Made by a program: the position numbers and the translations under genes
Notes under the pieces: model-generated
What the model saw: the letters and a program-made list of their open reading frames with translations, nothing else
Told to the model about the DNA's origin: nothing
The model's database searches: none
Shown: positions 1 to 9,800 of the stretch, piece by piece
Layout of the letters: each line of letters starts with the position of its first letter
How positions within the stretch are numbered: the first letter of the stretch is position 1
Source of the DNA: Bacteroidota bacterium
Lineage (GTDB): Bacteria; Bacteroidota; Bacteroidia; Chitinophagales; Chitinophagaceae
NCBI GenBank assembly: GCA_018266615.1
Contig: JAFEAB010000028.1
Location: 1-33,103 of the forward strand
DNA length: 33,103 nt
Direction of reading: 5' to 3'

Positions 1-969
1 ACTCCCAATGAAAAAGGGAGTGCGTTGGTGCAGTTCTGCAGGTTGTACTTCAAGGATTCGTTTTTCGCCATTGGTAGCTTTTCCTCCAGCTCTTTCCACA
101 ATAAATGCAAAAGGATTGCACTCATAAAGCAGGCGCAATTTTCCTTTGGGTTTGTCGGTAGTTCCCGGGTACATAAAAATTCCGCCTTTAATCAGGTTAC
201 GATGAACATCGGCCACCATACTTCCAATGTAGCGTTGAGTATAAGGGCCGCCATCTGCTTTTTCCTTTTTCTGACAGGCGGTAATATAACTTTTCACATT
301 TTCATCGTACCGGTAAAAATTACCATGGTTAACCGAATACATTTTCCCTTTTTCCGGGCAGGCAATATCGGGATGGCTCAGGGTAAATTCACCAATGGAC
401 TGATCGAGTGTAAATCCATTTACTCCCCTGCGGGTTGCATAAACCAACATGGTGGAGGAGCCATAAATCACATAACCAGCGGCCACCTGGCGCTCTCCCT
501 TTTGCAAAAAATCAGCAATAGTTGCCGGTTTACCCAATTCACTAACCCTGCGGAATACACTAAATATGGTTCCAATGGAAACATTTACATCAATATTACT
601 GCTTCCATCGAGGGGATCGAAGAGGCAAACATATTTTGATTTGTTGCTGATTTCATCATTAAAAATCAGGATATCATCCATTTCCTCGCTGCCCACACCG
701 GCACAACTAATCCCATGTTTTAGTACACCAACAAACTGGTTGTTAGCGAACACATCCAATTTTTTCACTTCCTCTCCCTGGATGTTCATGGTACCTGCAT
801 CTCCCAGAATATCAACCAACCCGGCTTTATTCACTTCTACATGAACCCTTTTGGCAGCCAGACCTATATCCCGCAGCAATCCCGAAAGTTCGCCCGTTGC
901 ATGGGGAAAGTCGCGCATTTGCTGGATGGTGAATTCATCTAATGTCTGGATCTTTCTGTTAACATTCAT
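1..969 (-). CDS. fbp: Fructose-1,6-bisphosphatase class I (C-terminus off window)
   Basis: This gene reads leftward from ATG at 969 and stays open for 323 codons to the window edge, so only the last residues and the stop are missing; class I enzymes usually have about 330-340 residues. It should hydrolyse fructose-1,6-bisphosphate to fructose-6-phosphate in cytosolic gluconeogenesis. The translated minus strand shows the metal-binding motif DPLDGSSN followed by [13 protein letters not shown] (coding bases near 590-640), and the family signature [17 protein letters not shown] near the C-terminus (about 95-145), followed by ERAGGKAT. It is divergent from the aspartokinase gene and shares a 98-nt intergenic region with it. 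The long plus-strand frames here are antisense shadows. The identification is very secure. Confidence 0.96.
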   Translation of the reverse strand, partial: MNVNRKIQTLDEFTIQQMRDFPHATGELSGLLRDIGLAAKRVHVEVNKAGLVDILGDAGTMNIQGEEVKKLDVFANNQFVGVLKHGISCAGVGSEEMDDILIFNDEISNKSKYVCLFDPLDGSSNIDVNVSIGTIFSVFRRVSELGKPATIADFLQKGERQVAAGYVIYGSSTMLVYATRRGVNGFTLDQSIGEFTLSHPDIACPEKGKMYSVNHGNFYRYDENVKSYITACQKKEKADGGPYTQRYIGSMVADVHRNLIKGGIFMYPGTTDKPKGKLRLLYECNPFAFIVERAGGKATNGEKRILEVQPAELHQRTPFFIGS

Positions 970-993
970 AAAGTATTTCAGGTTTACAGTTTA

Positions 994-1001
994 CAAAGTT
1001 A
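994..1001 (-). promoter_or_regulatory. Putative -7 element for fbp (TAACTTTG)
   Basis: Read leftward, the bases spell TAACTTTG, an exact match to the Bacteroidota -7 consensus TAnnTTTG, 25 nt before the fbp ATG. No clear TTTG box lies 19-20 nt upstream, so the call rests on the -7 element alone. Confidence 0.4.
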
Positions 1002-1007
1002 GATTTG
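1000..1007 (+). promoter_or_regulatory. Putative -7 element for aspartokinase (TAGATTTG)
   Basis: TAGATTTG matches TAnnTTTG and lies 60 nt before the aspartokinase ATG. It overlaps the opposing fbp -7 element by two bases, so the two promoters may compete. No good -33 TTTG is seen. Confidence 0.3.
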
Positions 1008-1067
1008 CAACCTAAAAATAAAGCAGGGAAAGTTTTAAAAACCCGGCAATTTTAGCAGCAATCGGCC

Positions 1068-2333
1068 ATGAAAGTATATAAATTCGGCGGAGCCAGCATC
1101 AACAATATTGAAAGAATGCAAAATACGGCTGCCACAATTGGTAAGCACGCCGGCGAAAAGCTATTGGTTGTTATTTCTGCTATGGGCAAAACCACCAACG
1201 CCCTCGAAAAAGTGGCAGAAGCTTTTTTTTCGGGGAACCGGGAAGATGCCCTTCTGCTGTTTCAAAGAATAAAAAAAGCCCATCTTGATACGGTAAAATA
1301 CCTGATCAACCTGAACTGGCAGGCTGCTGAAAAGCAATTGTCGGATTTCTTTACCGAAGTGGAATGGCTTCTCCACGACCAGCCCGTTAAGGGTTTTGAT
1401 TACTATTACGACCAGGTGGTTGCCAGTGGCGAACTAATGAGCACGGCCATCATGGGGCAATACCTGAAGGAAAAGGGAGTCAATCTGAAATGGGTGGATG
1501 TGCGGGATATACTTCGAACCGATAACAATTATCGGGATGCGGGCGTGAATTGGGAAATTACTGAAAAGCACATCCAGGAAAAATTGTTACCCCTGTTTAA
1601 CACCTATGATGTGGTACTAACGCAGGGATTTATTGGGGCCACCGATGAAAACGAGACTACCACCTTAGGCAGGGAGGGCAGCGATTATTCCGCCGCCATT
1701 TTTGCCAATCTGATCCAGGCAAAAAGCGTAACAATTTGGAAGGATGTTGATGCGGTGATGAGCGCCGACCCCAGGCTTTTTCCCGATGCAACCATTATTT
1801 CCACACTCAGCTTTACAGAGGTAATAGAAATGGCATATTACGGGGCCCAGGTAATCCATCCCAAAACCATCAAGCCCCTCCAAAATAAAAATATTCCACT
1901 GTTTGTTAAAAGCTTTATTGACCCCAACCTGCCAGGAACTGCCATTACCGGAAATCCGGTAAAGCAGCTTCCTCCCTTAATTGTGATCAAGCCAGTGCAG
2001 GTTCTTTTAAGATTTCGCTCAAAGGATTTTTCATTTGTGGAAGATGAGCCACTTCAAAAGTTGCAGGAATTGTTTTCCGGGTTAAAGTACCGGCCCAATT
2101 TGATTCAAAACACAGCCATTTCTTTGCTTTGTTGTTTTACTGATCATCCTGAAAAAATGGGAAAACTGGCCTCTGCTGCGGCCGCCTATTTTGATGTGGA
2201 AGTAGAGAAGGGCCTTCAACTCCTTACCATCAGGCATTACGATGAAAAAACTATTAATAAACTCACCGAGGGAAAGGATATTATCCTCCTCCAAAAAACA
2301 ACGGAAACTTTACAGGCATTATACCGCATTTAA
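1068..2333 (+). CDS. lysC: Aspartokinase (aspartate kinase), monofunctional
   Basis: The product (421 aa) should phosphorylate L-aspartate with ATP, the first step toward lysine, threonine, methionine and diaminopimelate, in the cytosol. Visible motifs of the amino-acid kinase fold are KFGGAS at residues 5-10, TTTLGREGSDYSAA at 197-210 (the substrate/ATP loop, usually GRGGSD, here GREGSD), WKDVDAVMSADPR at 224-236 and YYGAQVIHPKTI at 257-268. Residues from about 300 to the end are the expected position of the ACT regulatory region, but they look diverged, so feedback control cannot be predicted. No homoserine dehydrogenase domain is fused. The ATG at 1068 gives MKVYKFGG, the usual family start. 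Which isozyme class it belongs to was not determined; the symbol is by function. Confidence 0.93.
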   Translation: MKVYKFGGASINNIERMQNTAATIGKHAGEKLLVVISAMGKTTNALEKVAEAFFSGNREDALLLFQRIKKAHLDTVKYLINLNWQAAEKQLSDFFTEVEWLLHDQPVKGFDYYYDQVVASGELMSTAIMGQYLKEKGVNLKWVDVRDILRTDNNYRDAGVNWEITEKHIQEKLLPLFNTYDVVLTQGFIGATDENETTTLGREGSDYSAAIFANLIQAKSVTIWKDVDAVMSADPRLFPDATIISTLSFTEVIEMAYYGAQVIHPKTIKPLQNKNIPLFVKSFIDPNLPGTAITGNPVKQLPPLIVIKPVQVLLRFRSKDFSFVEDEPLQKLQELFSGLKYRPNLIQNTAISLLCCFTDHPEKMGKLASAAAAYFDVEVEKGLQLLTIRHYDEKTINKLTEGKDIILLQKTTETLQALYRI

Positions 2334-2384
2334 TTTTCCTGAGATCCATATTGACGACCAAAAACCAAATCCAATTCGCGGAAT

Positions 2385-3152
2385 TTAAATACCCGGATAC
2401 ACATATTCACCCTGCTGGTTCACTAAAATGATGGGCAGTTGTTTTTTCTGTTCAAAATAATCGAAGGCTTCACGGATGTTCTTATTAAAATCCTGCAGGT
2501 ACTTATTATCCTTAATTTGAGTATTGAGGTATTCTAATGATTTACGGTTATTGTACCGAACAGGGAACACATGTACCGGAATAAAATCCTGGAAGCCTTG
2601 CATTTTTACATTCGCTGCCAGTACATATACCTCTTCCATGGGCAGGTCGCGAATGGGAATGCAGCCGGTGGAAACGCAATTTCCATGGATATAAATAGCG
2701 CTTCCTGGCCGAAGGGTATCACTAAGTATGCGATCGGAAGCATTGGGATAATTGAGGCCCAGGGAAAGGTGATAATTGCTATTGGGATTAAATTCATTTA
2801 TATAATAAAACCCTTCGGGAACCTGGTAATCGCCCTCCATGCGCTTAGGGCCCATGGCGCCGCTTTGCATACAAACCTTATAGGTTTTAAATAATTTATA
2901 GGGCTCCGAAATGTTGCCCTTTACCCAAACTTCCAACTGGCGGTCGTATTTAAAAGAACGGATGAACATGGCTTCGGGGGGCCAGGTCAGTCTTTTTCGT
3001 TCAAATTCAGCCCTTAGGGAATCTTCCGTTTTTCCATACATGACTTCACCGCCCGTTCCTTCGGGGCGAAAAGCATTGTAATTTTGAGAGGTTGCCGAAT
3101 AGCCCAACAGAAGAACCAGGCTTGCAAATCCGACGAAAAGCAGGTTTTTCAT
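2385..3152 (-). CDS. YafK-type murein L,D-transpeptidase
   Basis: The 255-aa product has an N-terminal signal peptide (hydrophobic residues 4-18, ending near YSATSQ), so it is exported to the periplasm. It carries the L,D-transpeptidase catalytic motif HGNCVSTGCIPI at residues 156-167; by family knowledge C164 is the nucleophile, with H156 and the SxG of the motif assisting. The CIPI ending and the preceding YIHG are typical of the YafK/ErfK branch, whose members form or cleave peptidoglycan cross-links or attach proteins to murein. It follows hppD on the same strand, but a hairpin terminator lies between them, so it probably has its own promoter. The substrate role within the family is not settled by sequence. 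Confidence 0.87.
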   Translation of the reverse strand: MKNLLFVGFASLVLLLGYSATSQNYNAFRPEGTGGEVMYGKTEDSLRAEFERKRLTWPPEAMFIRSFKYDRQLEVWVKGNISEPYKLFKTYKVCMQSGAMGPKRMEGDYQVPEGFYYINEFNPNSNYHLSLGLNYPNASDRILSDTLRPGSAIYIHGNCVSTGCIPIRDLPMEEVYVLAANVKMQGFQDFIPVHVFPVRYNNRKSLEYLNTQIKDNKYLQDFNKNIREAFDYFEQKKQLPIILVNQQGEYVYPGI

Positions 3153-3188
3153 GTTAATGAAATATCACTTCATGCTAAAATAATAATT

Positions 3189-3219
3189 AAAAAAGAAAAA
3201 GGCTCGTTAAACAAGCCTT
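3189..3219 (-). terminator. Rho-independent terminator downstream of hppD
   Basis: On the minus strand a 6-bp perfect stem AAGGCT/AGCCTT (3214-3219 with 3199-3204, 9-nt loop) is followed directly by a T-rich run (TTTCTTTTTT). It lies 25 nt after the hppD stop and before the L,D-transpeptidase ATG. Confidence 0.7.
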
Positions 3220-3244
3220 GATTGTAATTTGATTTGACATTTTA

Positions 3245-4378
3245 TTATAAGTTCCCTCTCGCATCTTGTTCACGTTCAAGAGCTTCGAATAAAGCTTTGA
3301 AATTCCCCTTTCCGAAACTTTTTGCGCCTTTCCGTTGAATGAATTCAAAAAATAAAGTGGGCCTGTCTTGTAAAGGCCGGCTAAAAATCTGCAGAAGGTA
3401 ACCTTCATCATCACGGTCAACTAAAATTCCCAGTTCTTTAAGCGGTTTAAGATCTTCATCTATATGCCCTACCCTGTCTAACAGATCTTCGTAATAGGAA
3501 GCCGGAATCGGTAAAAACTCCACGCCCCGTTTTTTCAATTCGGTGACGGTAGAAATGATATCATGGGTAGCAATGGCGATATGCTGCACTCCTTCACCAT
3601 TATAAAAATCAAGATATTCTTCTACCTGGCTTTTTTTCTTCCCTTCTGCCGGTTCATTAATAGGGAATTTTACATATCCATTTCCATTACTCATCACCTT
3701 ACTCATCAGGGCTGAATACTCGGTGGAGATATCCTTATCATCAAAACTCAGGATATTCTTAAAACCCATCACATCCTCATAATATTTTACCCAGGGGTTC
3801 ATTTGGTTCCATCCTACATTCCCTACGCAATGATCTACATATAACAAACCCGTACCTTCTGGTTTAAATACCGAATTCCATTTACGGAAACCCGGCATAA
3901 ATGCTCCCCTATAATTTTTTCTTTCAATGAACAGGTGAACCGTTTCTCCATAAGTATGGATCCCGCTCATCACCACTTCCCCATCTTCATCGGATAAGGT
4001 AACCGGGGCCAGGTAACTTTTCCCTCCCCGTTTGGTTGTTTGCTCCCAGGCATCTTTTGCATCCTTGGTTCGTAAGGCCAGCACCTTAACTCCATCGCCA
4101 TGTTTATTTACGTGCTCGGAAATCAGGGTATCCGGCCTGAGCGAAGTGGTAAGTACAAAAGTGAGCTTGTGCTGGCGGATCACATAACTTACTTTATCTT
4201 TCTGCCCGGTTTCCGGACCGGCATAAGCTACCGATTCAAATCCGAAGGCCGCTTTATAAAACATGGCTGCCTGCTTGGCATTGCCCACATAAAACTCAAC
4301 ATAATCGGTGCCTTCCAGGGGAAGAAAATCCTCATCCGTGGTTTTAATATTTAATTCCTGTGTGCTAGTAGCTGACAT
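3245..4378 (-). CDS. hppD: 4-hydroxyphenylpyruvate dioxygenase
   Basis: The enzyme converts 4-hydroxyphenylpyruvate to homogentisate in tyrosine breakdown, using Fe(II) and O2. The 377-aa product has two vicinal-oxygen-chelate domains: an N-terminal one beginning with DYVEFYVGNAKQA, and a catalytic C-terminal one. In this numbering the expected facial triad is visible: H183 in YVDHCVGNV, H266 in GVQHIAIATHDI, and E345 in LFFEFIQRKGA. The C-terminal GKGNFKALFEALEREQ is a family hallmark. The frame is open a further 33 codons upstream, but ATG 4378 (MSATSTQEL) gives the normal family length and avoids a hydrophobic extension unsuited to a cytosolic enzyme. Other tyrosine-catabolism genes are not adjacent. 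A perfect 9-bp inverted repeat lies in its leader. Confidence 0.95.
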   Translation of the reverse strand: MSATSTQELNIKTTDEDFLPLEGTDYVEFYVGNAKQAAMFYKAAFGFESVAYAGPETGQKDKVSYVIRQHKLTFVLTTSLRPDTLISEHVNKHGDGVKVLALRTKDAKDAWEQTTKRGGKSYLAPVTLSDEDGEVVMSGIHTYGETVHLFIERKNYRGAFMPGFRKWNSVFKPEGTGLLYVDHCVGNVGWNQMNPWVKYYEDVMGFKNILSFDDKDISTEYSALMSKVMSNGNGYVKFPINEPAEGKKKSQVEEYLDFYNGEGVQHIAIATHDIISTVTELKKRGVEFLPIPASYYEDLLDRVGHIDEDLKPLKELGILVDRDDEGYLLQIFSRPLQDRPTLFFEFIQRKGAKSFGKGNFKALFEALEREQDARGNL

Positions 4379-4436
4379 AATGAAGTAATTATTTTTTACA
4401 AAGAATATAATAGCCAAATAAAAAGATGCAATCCCA

Positions 4437-4461
4437 AAAGGAGATGAAATATATCTCCTTT
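4437..4461. promoter_or_regulatory. 9-bp perfect inverted repeat in the hppD leader (candidate operator)
   Basis: AAAGGAGAT (4437-4445) and ATCTCCTTT (4453-4461) are perfectly complementary around a 7-nt A/T spacer. The element sits between the putative hppD -7 box and its ATG, in the hppD/purK divergent region. It could be a dimeric-repressor operator or an RNA hairpin; no cognate regulator is present in the window. Confidence 0.4.
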
Positions 4462-4490
4462 CACTAAAAAATAACAATCGTTGCCGGTTG

Positions 4491-4498
4491 CAAAGTTA
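4491..4498 (-). promoter_or_regulatory. Putative -7 element for hppD (TAACTTTG)
   Basis: Leftward TAACTTTG matches TAnnTTTG exactly and is identical to the fbp element. It would give an hppD leader of about 105-110 nt that contains the 9-bp inverted repeat. No TTTG box at the expected upstream distance was found. Confidence 0.35.
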
Positions 4499-4528
4499 GG
4501 AAATCCCTGCTTGTTGAGAATGGGAGTT

Positions 4529-4536
4529 TATCTTTG
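4529..4536 (+). promoter_or_regulatory. Putative -7 element for purK (TATCTTTG), nearly leaderless
   Basis: TATCTTTG matches TAnnTTTG and ends only 4 nt before the purK ATG at 4541. If it is used, transcription would begin at or very near the start codon, giving a leaderless or near-leaderless mRNA. No strong -33 partner is seen. Confidence 0.35.
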
Positions 4537-4540
4537 CGGC

Positions 4541-5674
4541 ATGATTAAAGCGGGAATCCTGGGTGGAGGCCAACTGGGGCGGATGTTACTCCAGGCTGCG
4601 GCAAATTACCCCATCGAAACGCATGTGCTTGAATCGGACCCTGACTGTCCTGCGGCTCATTTATGCCATCATTTTACAGCAGGGAACATCCGGGATTTTA
4701 ATGATGTTTTGGCTTTCGGAAGGAAGCTGGATGTTGTAACTATAGAAATAGAATCGGTTAATATTGATGCGCTCGAACAACTGGAGTCGGAAGGCATCTG
4801 TATTATCCCCAAACCTTCCACTCTTCGGTTGATTGCTGATAAGGTTACCCAAAAAATATTTTATCGGGATAACCAGATACCCACCAGTGAATTTGAAATC
4901 ACGGAAAGCCGGGATGCCTTGCAACAATTCCCGGATTTTTTCCCGGGCGTTCATAAGGTGGGTACCGGAGGCTACGATGGTAAAGGGGTGCAACTCCTGG
5001 AAACCATGGCAGATGTGGCCCTTGGCTTTAATGAAAGGTCGGTTCTGGAAAAAAAGGTAAATATTAAAAAGGAGATTTCAATTCTAATTGCAGTGGATAG
5101 GAACATGAGAATGGCCATTTATCCACCGGTTGATATGGTATTTGACCCAACCCTGAATTTAATTTCATACCAGTTCTGTCCCGCTAAACTTTCGGAAAAA
5201 GTTTTTCAAAAATCGGAGGCAATTGCCATAAAGGTCGTCAAAGACCTGAAAAGCCCTGGTTTCTTTGCTGTGGAACTATTCATTGATGCGGATGACCGGG
5301 TTTTGGTAAATGAAACGGCCCCCAGGGTACACAACAGCGGGCATCATACTATTGAAGCATGTTACAGCAGCCAATTTGATATGCTGTGGCGTATTCTTTT
5401 AGGTTATCCGTTAGGGAATCCAAAACTGATTATGCAGGCTGCTATTGTAAACCTGGTAGGAGAATCGGGATTTTCGGGAGTTGCGTACTATGAAGGGCTG
5501 GAAAAAATTTTGGAAATGGATAATGTATTTGTGCATATTTATGGGAAGGCGGCTACCCGGCCCGGTAGAAAAATGGGCCATGTAACCATCCTCGATACAA
5601 ATGACAGCGCACTGCTTCACCGGGCAAACCAAATTAGAAACACCTTGTATGTGAAATCAGCTTCCAATTTTTAA
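4541..5674 (+). CDS. purK: N5-carboxyaminoimidazole ribonucleotide synthase
   Basis: PurK uses ATP and bicarbonate to carboxylate 5-aminoimidazole ribonucleotide to N5-CAIR in purine synthesis. The 377-aa product begins MIKAGILGGGQLGRML, the classic PurK dinucleotide-like loop. It then shows the ATP-grasp signatures KVGTGGYDGKGVQLL and, near the metal site, VNETAPRVHNSGHHTIEAC. The frame is open a further 20 codons upstream to 4481, but that segment is unlike the family and ATG 4541 gives the expected N-terminus. Its metabolic partner PurE is not adjacent: it lies about 5.6 kb downstream, after the three efflux genes on the same strand. Confidence 0.95.
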   Translation: MIKAGILGGGQLGRMLLQAAANYPIETHVLESDPDCPAAHLCHHFTAGNIRDFNDVLAFGRKLDVVTIEIESVNIDALEQLESEGICIIPKPSTLRLIADKVTQKIFYRDNQIPTSEFEITESRDALQQFPDFFPGVHKVGTGGYDGKGVQLLETMADVALGFNERSVLEKKVNIKKEISILIAVDRNMRMAIYPPVDMVFDPTLNLISYQFCPAKLSEKVFQKSEAIAIKVVKDLKSPGFFAVELFIDADDRVLVNETAPRVHNSGHHTIEACYSSQFDMLWRILLGYPLGNPKLIMQAAIVNLVGESGFSGVAYYEGLEKILEMDNVFVHIYGKAATRPGRKMGHVTILDTNDSALLHRANQIRNTLYVKSASNF

Positions 5675-5726
5675 AGTATTTAGAAAACAAGAAATATTTT
5701 TTTGAACTTAATTAAACTGCGTATTT

Positions 5727-6776
5727 GTGAGAATCTTCGGCCTTGTTCAATTAATCCTGATCCTTTTTTCATTTAGTTTTTTGGGGGCATGTACCAAGGG
5801 AAAGAAAAAACCAAATCCCAAAGCCGGTCCACCACCCACCCCCCAGGTGGAAGCATACCGGGTAACCAATGCCCCGTATAGTGATCATTTAGAAATTCCG
5901 GGGAATATCCTGGCCAATGAAGCAACCGAAATTCATCCCGAAATTTCGGGAAGGCTAACCTATTTAAATGCAGCGGAAGGAAGAATGGTTGCAAAAGGCA
6001 CGTTGCTGGCGAAACTATTTGATGGCGACCTCCGGGCCCAACTTGCTAAATTAGAAACCCAGCTAAAAGTTCAACAACAAACTGCCAACCGGTATGAGGA
6101 ATTATTGAAGATACAGGGGGTAAGCCAACAGGAATATGATCTTATAAGACTGGCAGTTAATAATATACAGGCAGATATAGATGTGGTCCGGAGTAACCTT
6201 ATCCGAACTGAAATCCGGGCGCCTTTTTCCGGTACCCTTGGTTTGCGTATGGTAAGCCCGGGTGCATTTGTAAGCCCCTCCACCATCATAACCACCATTA
6301 GGCAAAATAACCAGCTCAAGATCGATTTTACAGTTCCTGAAAGATATACCACCAAAATTAATCGGGGGCAAAAAGTAAAGTTTAGCTCTGAAGGTGATTC
6401 GAAAACTTATTGGGCCATAGTAATTGCGAAGGAATCGGGGTTGAACGAACTAAACAGGAGCCTGGTTGTAAGAGCTCTTGTAGAAAATAATGACGGCAAT
6501 TTATTACCTGGAAAATTTGCCAAAGTGACGATTGATTTTGCCCCTGATACCAATGCAATTATGATTCCGTCTCAAGCCGTAATTCCATTGGCTAGAAATA
6601 AACAGGTAGCTGTTTATAATGATGGTAAGGTAATTTTTAAAGATGTGGAAACCGGCGCCCGGGATTCTTCCCGGGTAGAGATCCTATCTGGCCTAAACCC
6701 GGGCGATACGATTATCACCACCGGGCTTATGAGCCTGAAACCAAATGCCAAAGTGGTCCTTTCAAAAGTTAATTAA
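5727..6776 (+). CDS. RND efflux periplasmic adaptor (membrane fusion protein), lipoprotein
   Basis: This is the periplasmic adaptor that links an RND pump to its outer-membrane channel. The 349-aa product has a lipoprotein signal peptide with lipobox LGAC (C22 is the lipidated residue). The HlyD/AcrA architecture follows: a barrel-sandwich half-motif around EIHPEISGRLTYLNAAEGRMVAKG, a coiled-coil hairpin at about residues 95-150 (LAKLETQLKVQQQTANRYEELL), a second lipoyl half-motif (IRAPFSGTLGLRMVSPGAFV), then beta-barrel and membrane-proximal domains. Translation appears to start at GTG 5727, which places the signal peptide correctly. It is 52 nt after purK and 24 nt before the pump gene, so it opens an efflux operon. 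The substrate cannot be told from sequence. Confidence 0.92.
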   Translation: MRIFGLVQLILILFSFSFLGACTKGKKKPNPKAGPPPTPQVEAYRVTNAPYSDHLEIPGNILANEATEIHPEISGRLTYLNAAEGRMVAKGTLLAKLFDGDLRAQLAKLETQLKVQQQTANRYEELLKIQGVSQQEYDLIRLAVNNIQADIDVVRSNLIRTEIRAPFSGTLGLRMVSPGAFVSPSTIITTIRQNNQLKIDFTVPERYTTKINRGQKVKFSSEGDSKTYWAIVIAKESGLNELNRSLVVRALVENNDGNLLPGKFAKVTIDFAPDTNAIMIPSQAVIPLARNKQVAVYNDGKVIFKDVETGARDSSRVEILSGLNPGDTIITTGLMSLKPNAKVVLSKVN

Positions 6777-6800
6777 TCAATATCCCTCAGTTTACCGATT

Positions 6801-9800
6801 ATGAATCTTGCGGAATTTAGTTTAAGGAGACCGGTATTTGCCATTGTGATGAGCATCATCATCATCCTTTTTGGACTTATTGGTTATAAATTTTTGGGGG
6901 TTAGAGATTATCCCGCACTCGATCCTCCCAATATCAGCGTTCGGACTTCCTATCCGGGTGCCAATGCAGAAATTATTGAAACCCAAATTACGGAGCCCCT
7001 CGAAAAATCAATTAACGGAATTTCCGGAATTAAAAATATCAGTTCCCAGAGTTCGCAGGGAAGCAGCAATATATTGGTTGAATTTGAATTGGGGATTAAC
7101 CTGGAAGAGGCTGCCAATGATGTAAGAGATAAAGTTTCGCAGGCAATCCGTTCCCTTCCTTCCGACCTGGATGCCCCACCGGTTGTTAGTAAGGCCGATG
7201 CCAGTAACGACCCCGTAGTAATCCTGCTATTACAAAGCGACAAGCGGAATGCGCTGGAATTAACGGAGTATGCAAATAATGATTTGGTAGAAAGGCTGCA
7301 AACCGTAACCGGGGTAAGCGCCGTAAATGTTTGGGGTGAGAAAAGGTATGCTATGCGTATCTGGTTCGATCCGGCCAAACTTAGCGCCTATAATCTTACT
7401 CCTCAGGATGTGCAGGCAGCACTCAGTCGGGAGAATGTGGAATTACCTTCCGGCAAAATCTATGGCGAGAGTACGGAGCTGGGTATCCGCACTTTCGGGA
7501 AATTATATACAGAATCTGATTTTAATAACCTGATTGTAAAAAACATTAATGGAACAGATGTACGCATTAAAGATATTGGCCATGCCATTTTAGGCCCCGA
7601 AAACGAAGAAAGCATTTTAAAGGAAAGCGGGATTCCGATGCTCGCCATTGCCATCATTCCCCAGCCTGGGACAAACTATATTGCCATATCGGATGAAATT
7701 CAAAAGAGGCTTAAAGAAATTAAAAAAGAACTTCCGGAAGACATTAAGTTAGAGGTATCATCCGACCAAACCGATAATATCCGGAAAAGTATTCGGGAAG
7801 TGAAGGAGACCCTCATCATTTCTTTCGTGTTGGTGGTTCTTATTGTTTACCTGTTCTTCCGGGATGCCATTATTGCCATCCGACCCCTGATTGATATACC
7901 GGTTTCTCTGATCGGAGCTTTTTTCATTATGTACCTGATGGGGTTTACCGTCAACATCCTAACCCTCCTCGCTATTGTGCTGGCCACCGGGCTGGTGGTG
8001 GATGACGGTATTGTGGTAACCGAGAACATTTATAAAAAAATGGAGCAGGGAATGGATAAATGGAGGGCGGCCAAGGAAGGTTCCAATGAAATATATTTTG
8101 CGGTAATCTCCACCTCCATCACCCTGGCCGTAGTGTTTCTTCCCATCATCTTCCTGCAGGGATTCGTAGGCAGGCTATTTCGGGAGTTTGGCATGGTGGT
8201 AGCCGGCGCTGTTCTGATATCTGCTTTTGTGTCACTAACCCTTACGCCTGTACTAAATGTTAAACTTGCCGGTAAAACATTCCGGCACTCCCGGTTTTAC
8301 CGATTTTCGGAACCCTTCTTTACGGGTATGGAGAACGGGTACCGCCGCATGTTATCCGCCTTTATGCGTGTACGTTGGCTTACCTGGGTTATTGTGGCAG
8401 CCTGTGGCGCCATCATCTATTTTATTGGTTCCAACCTTCAATCTGAGCTGGCTCCAATGGAAGATAAAAGCTCCTTCCGGCTAATGGTTACCGCACCCGA
8501 AGGCACATCCTATACAGCCATGGATAAATACATGGATAAGATCACTCAATTTCTGATCGATTCCATTCCGGAGAAGAAATATCTCGTAAGCATGACGGCT
8601 CCCGGTTTTACCGGATCAGGATCCGCCAATTCGGGATTTATCCGCATTGCGTTAGTTGACCCCAAAGATCGCGAACGCAGCCAGCAGGAAATTGTAAACT
8701 GGGTAAATAAAAAGCTACCCCGCTTTAATGAGGGGCGATCTTTTGCCATACAGGAGCAAACCATTCAGGTTAGCCGCAGGAGTGCACAACCGGTACAATT
8801 TGTAATTCAAAATATCAATGCCGATAAATTAAGGAAGGCCCTGCCCAGAATACTGGATGCCGCCAATAAAAGTACCGTACTCCAGGGAGTGGATGCCGAC
8901 CTGAAGTTCAACAAACCGGAAATAAGAATTACCATCGATCGCCTAAAGGCCAGTGAATTGGGTGTAAGCGTGCAGGATATTTCGCAAACCTTACAACTTG
9001 CCTTAGCCAACCAACGGTTAAGTTATTTCATTAAAGACGGCAAACAATACCAGGTAATTGGGCAGGTAGAAAGATCGAACCGGGACGACCCCAACGACCT
9101 GAAGAACTTTTATGTTACCAATAATAAAGGCCAATCCATTGCGCTGATTAACCTTTTGAATATAACGGAAGATGTAACCCCTCCTACGCTATACCATTTT
9201 AACCGCTACCGTTCCGCCACTATTTCATCGGGGCTTGCCGAAGGCAAAACGGTTGGGGATGGCATTAAAGAAATCAGGGCCATTGCAGATACCATTCTGG
9301 ACGACAGTTTCCAAACCACCCTTGCCGGAGTATCCAGAGATTATGAAGAAAGTTCGGGCAACACCTATTTTGCTTTTTTTCTCGCCATTGGCTTAATCTT
9401 TTTGGTGCTGGCAGCGCAGTTTGAAAGTTTTATCGACCCTTTAACCATCATGATCACGGTTCCACTGGCACTGGCAGGCGCCGTATTATCGTTGTGGATT
9501 TTTGGGCAGACTCTCAATATATTTTCGCAAATCGGGATGATTATGCTGATTGGTCTGGTAACGAAAAACGGAATCCTGATTGTTGAATTCGCCAATCAAA
9601 AACAATTGCAGGGAGAGAAAAAATTGCAGGCTGTTATTGATGCATCGGTATTAAGGCTCAGGCCCATCTTAATGACCTCACTGGCCATGTCGCTGGGTGC
9701 GCTACCGCTTGCGTTATCTCTGGGCGATGCATCTACCAGTCGAATGCCGTTAGGAATCGTTATTGTAGGTGGTGTCCTTTTCTCCCTCCTGCTAACCTTG

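Noticed and set aside
25..844. Plus-strand genes at the left edge
   Set aside because: They are shadows of fbp, whose motifs are clear on the minus strand.
4379..4477. A longer hppD with a hydrophobic N-terminal segment
   Set aside because: The extension would put a membrane-like helix on a cytosolic enzyme and exceeds the usual family length; it is leader sequence with an inverted repeat.
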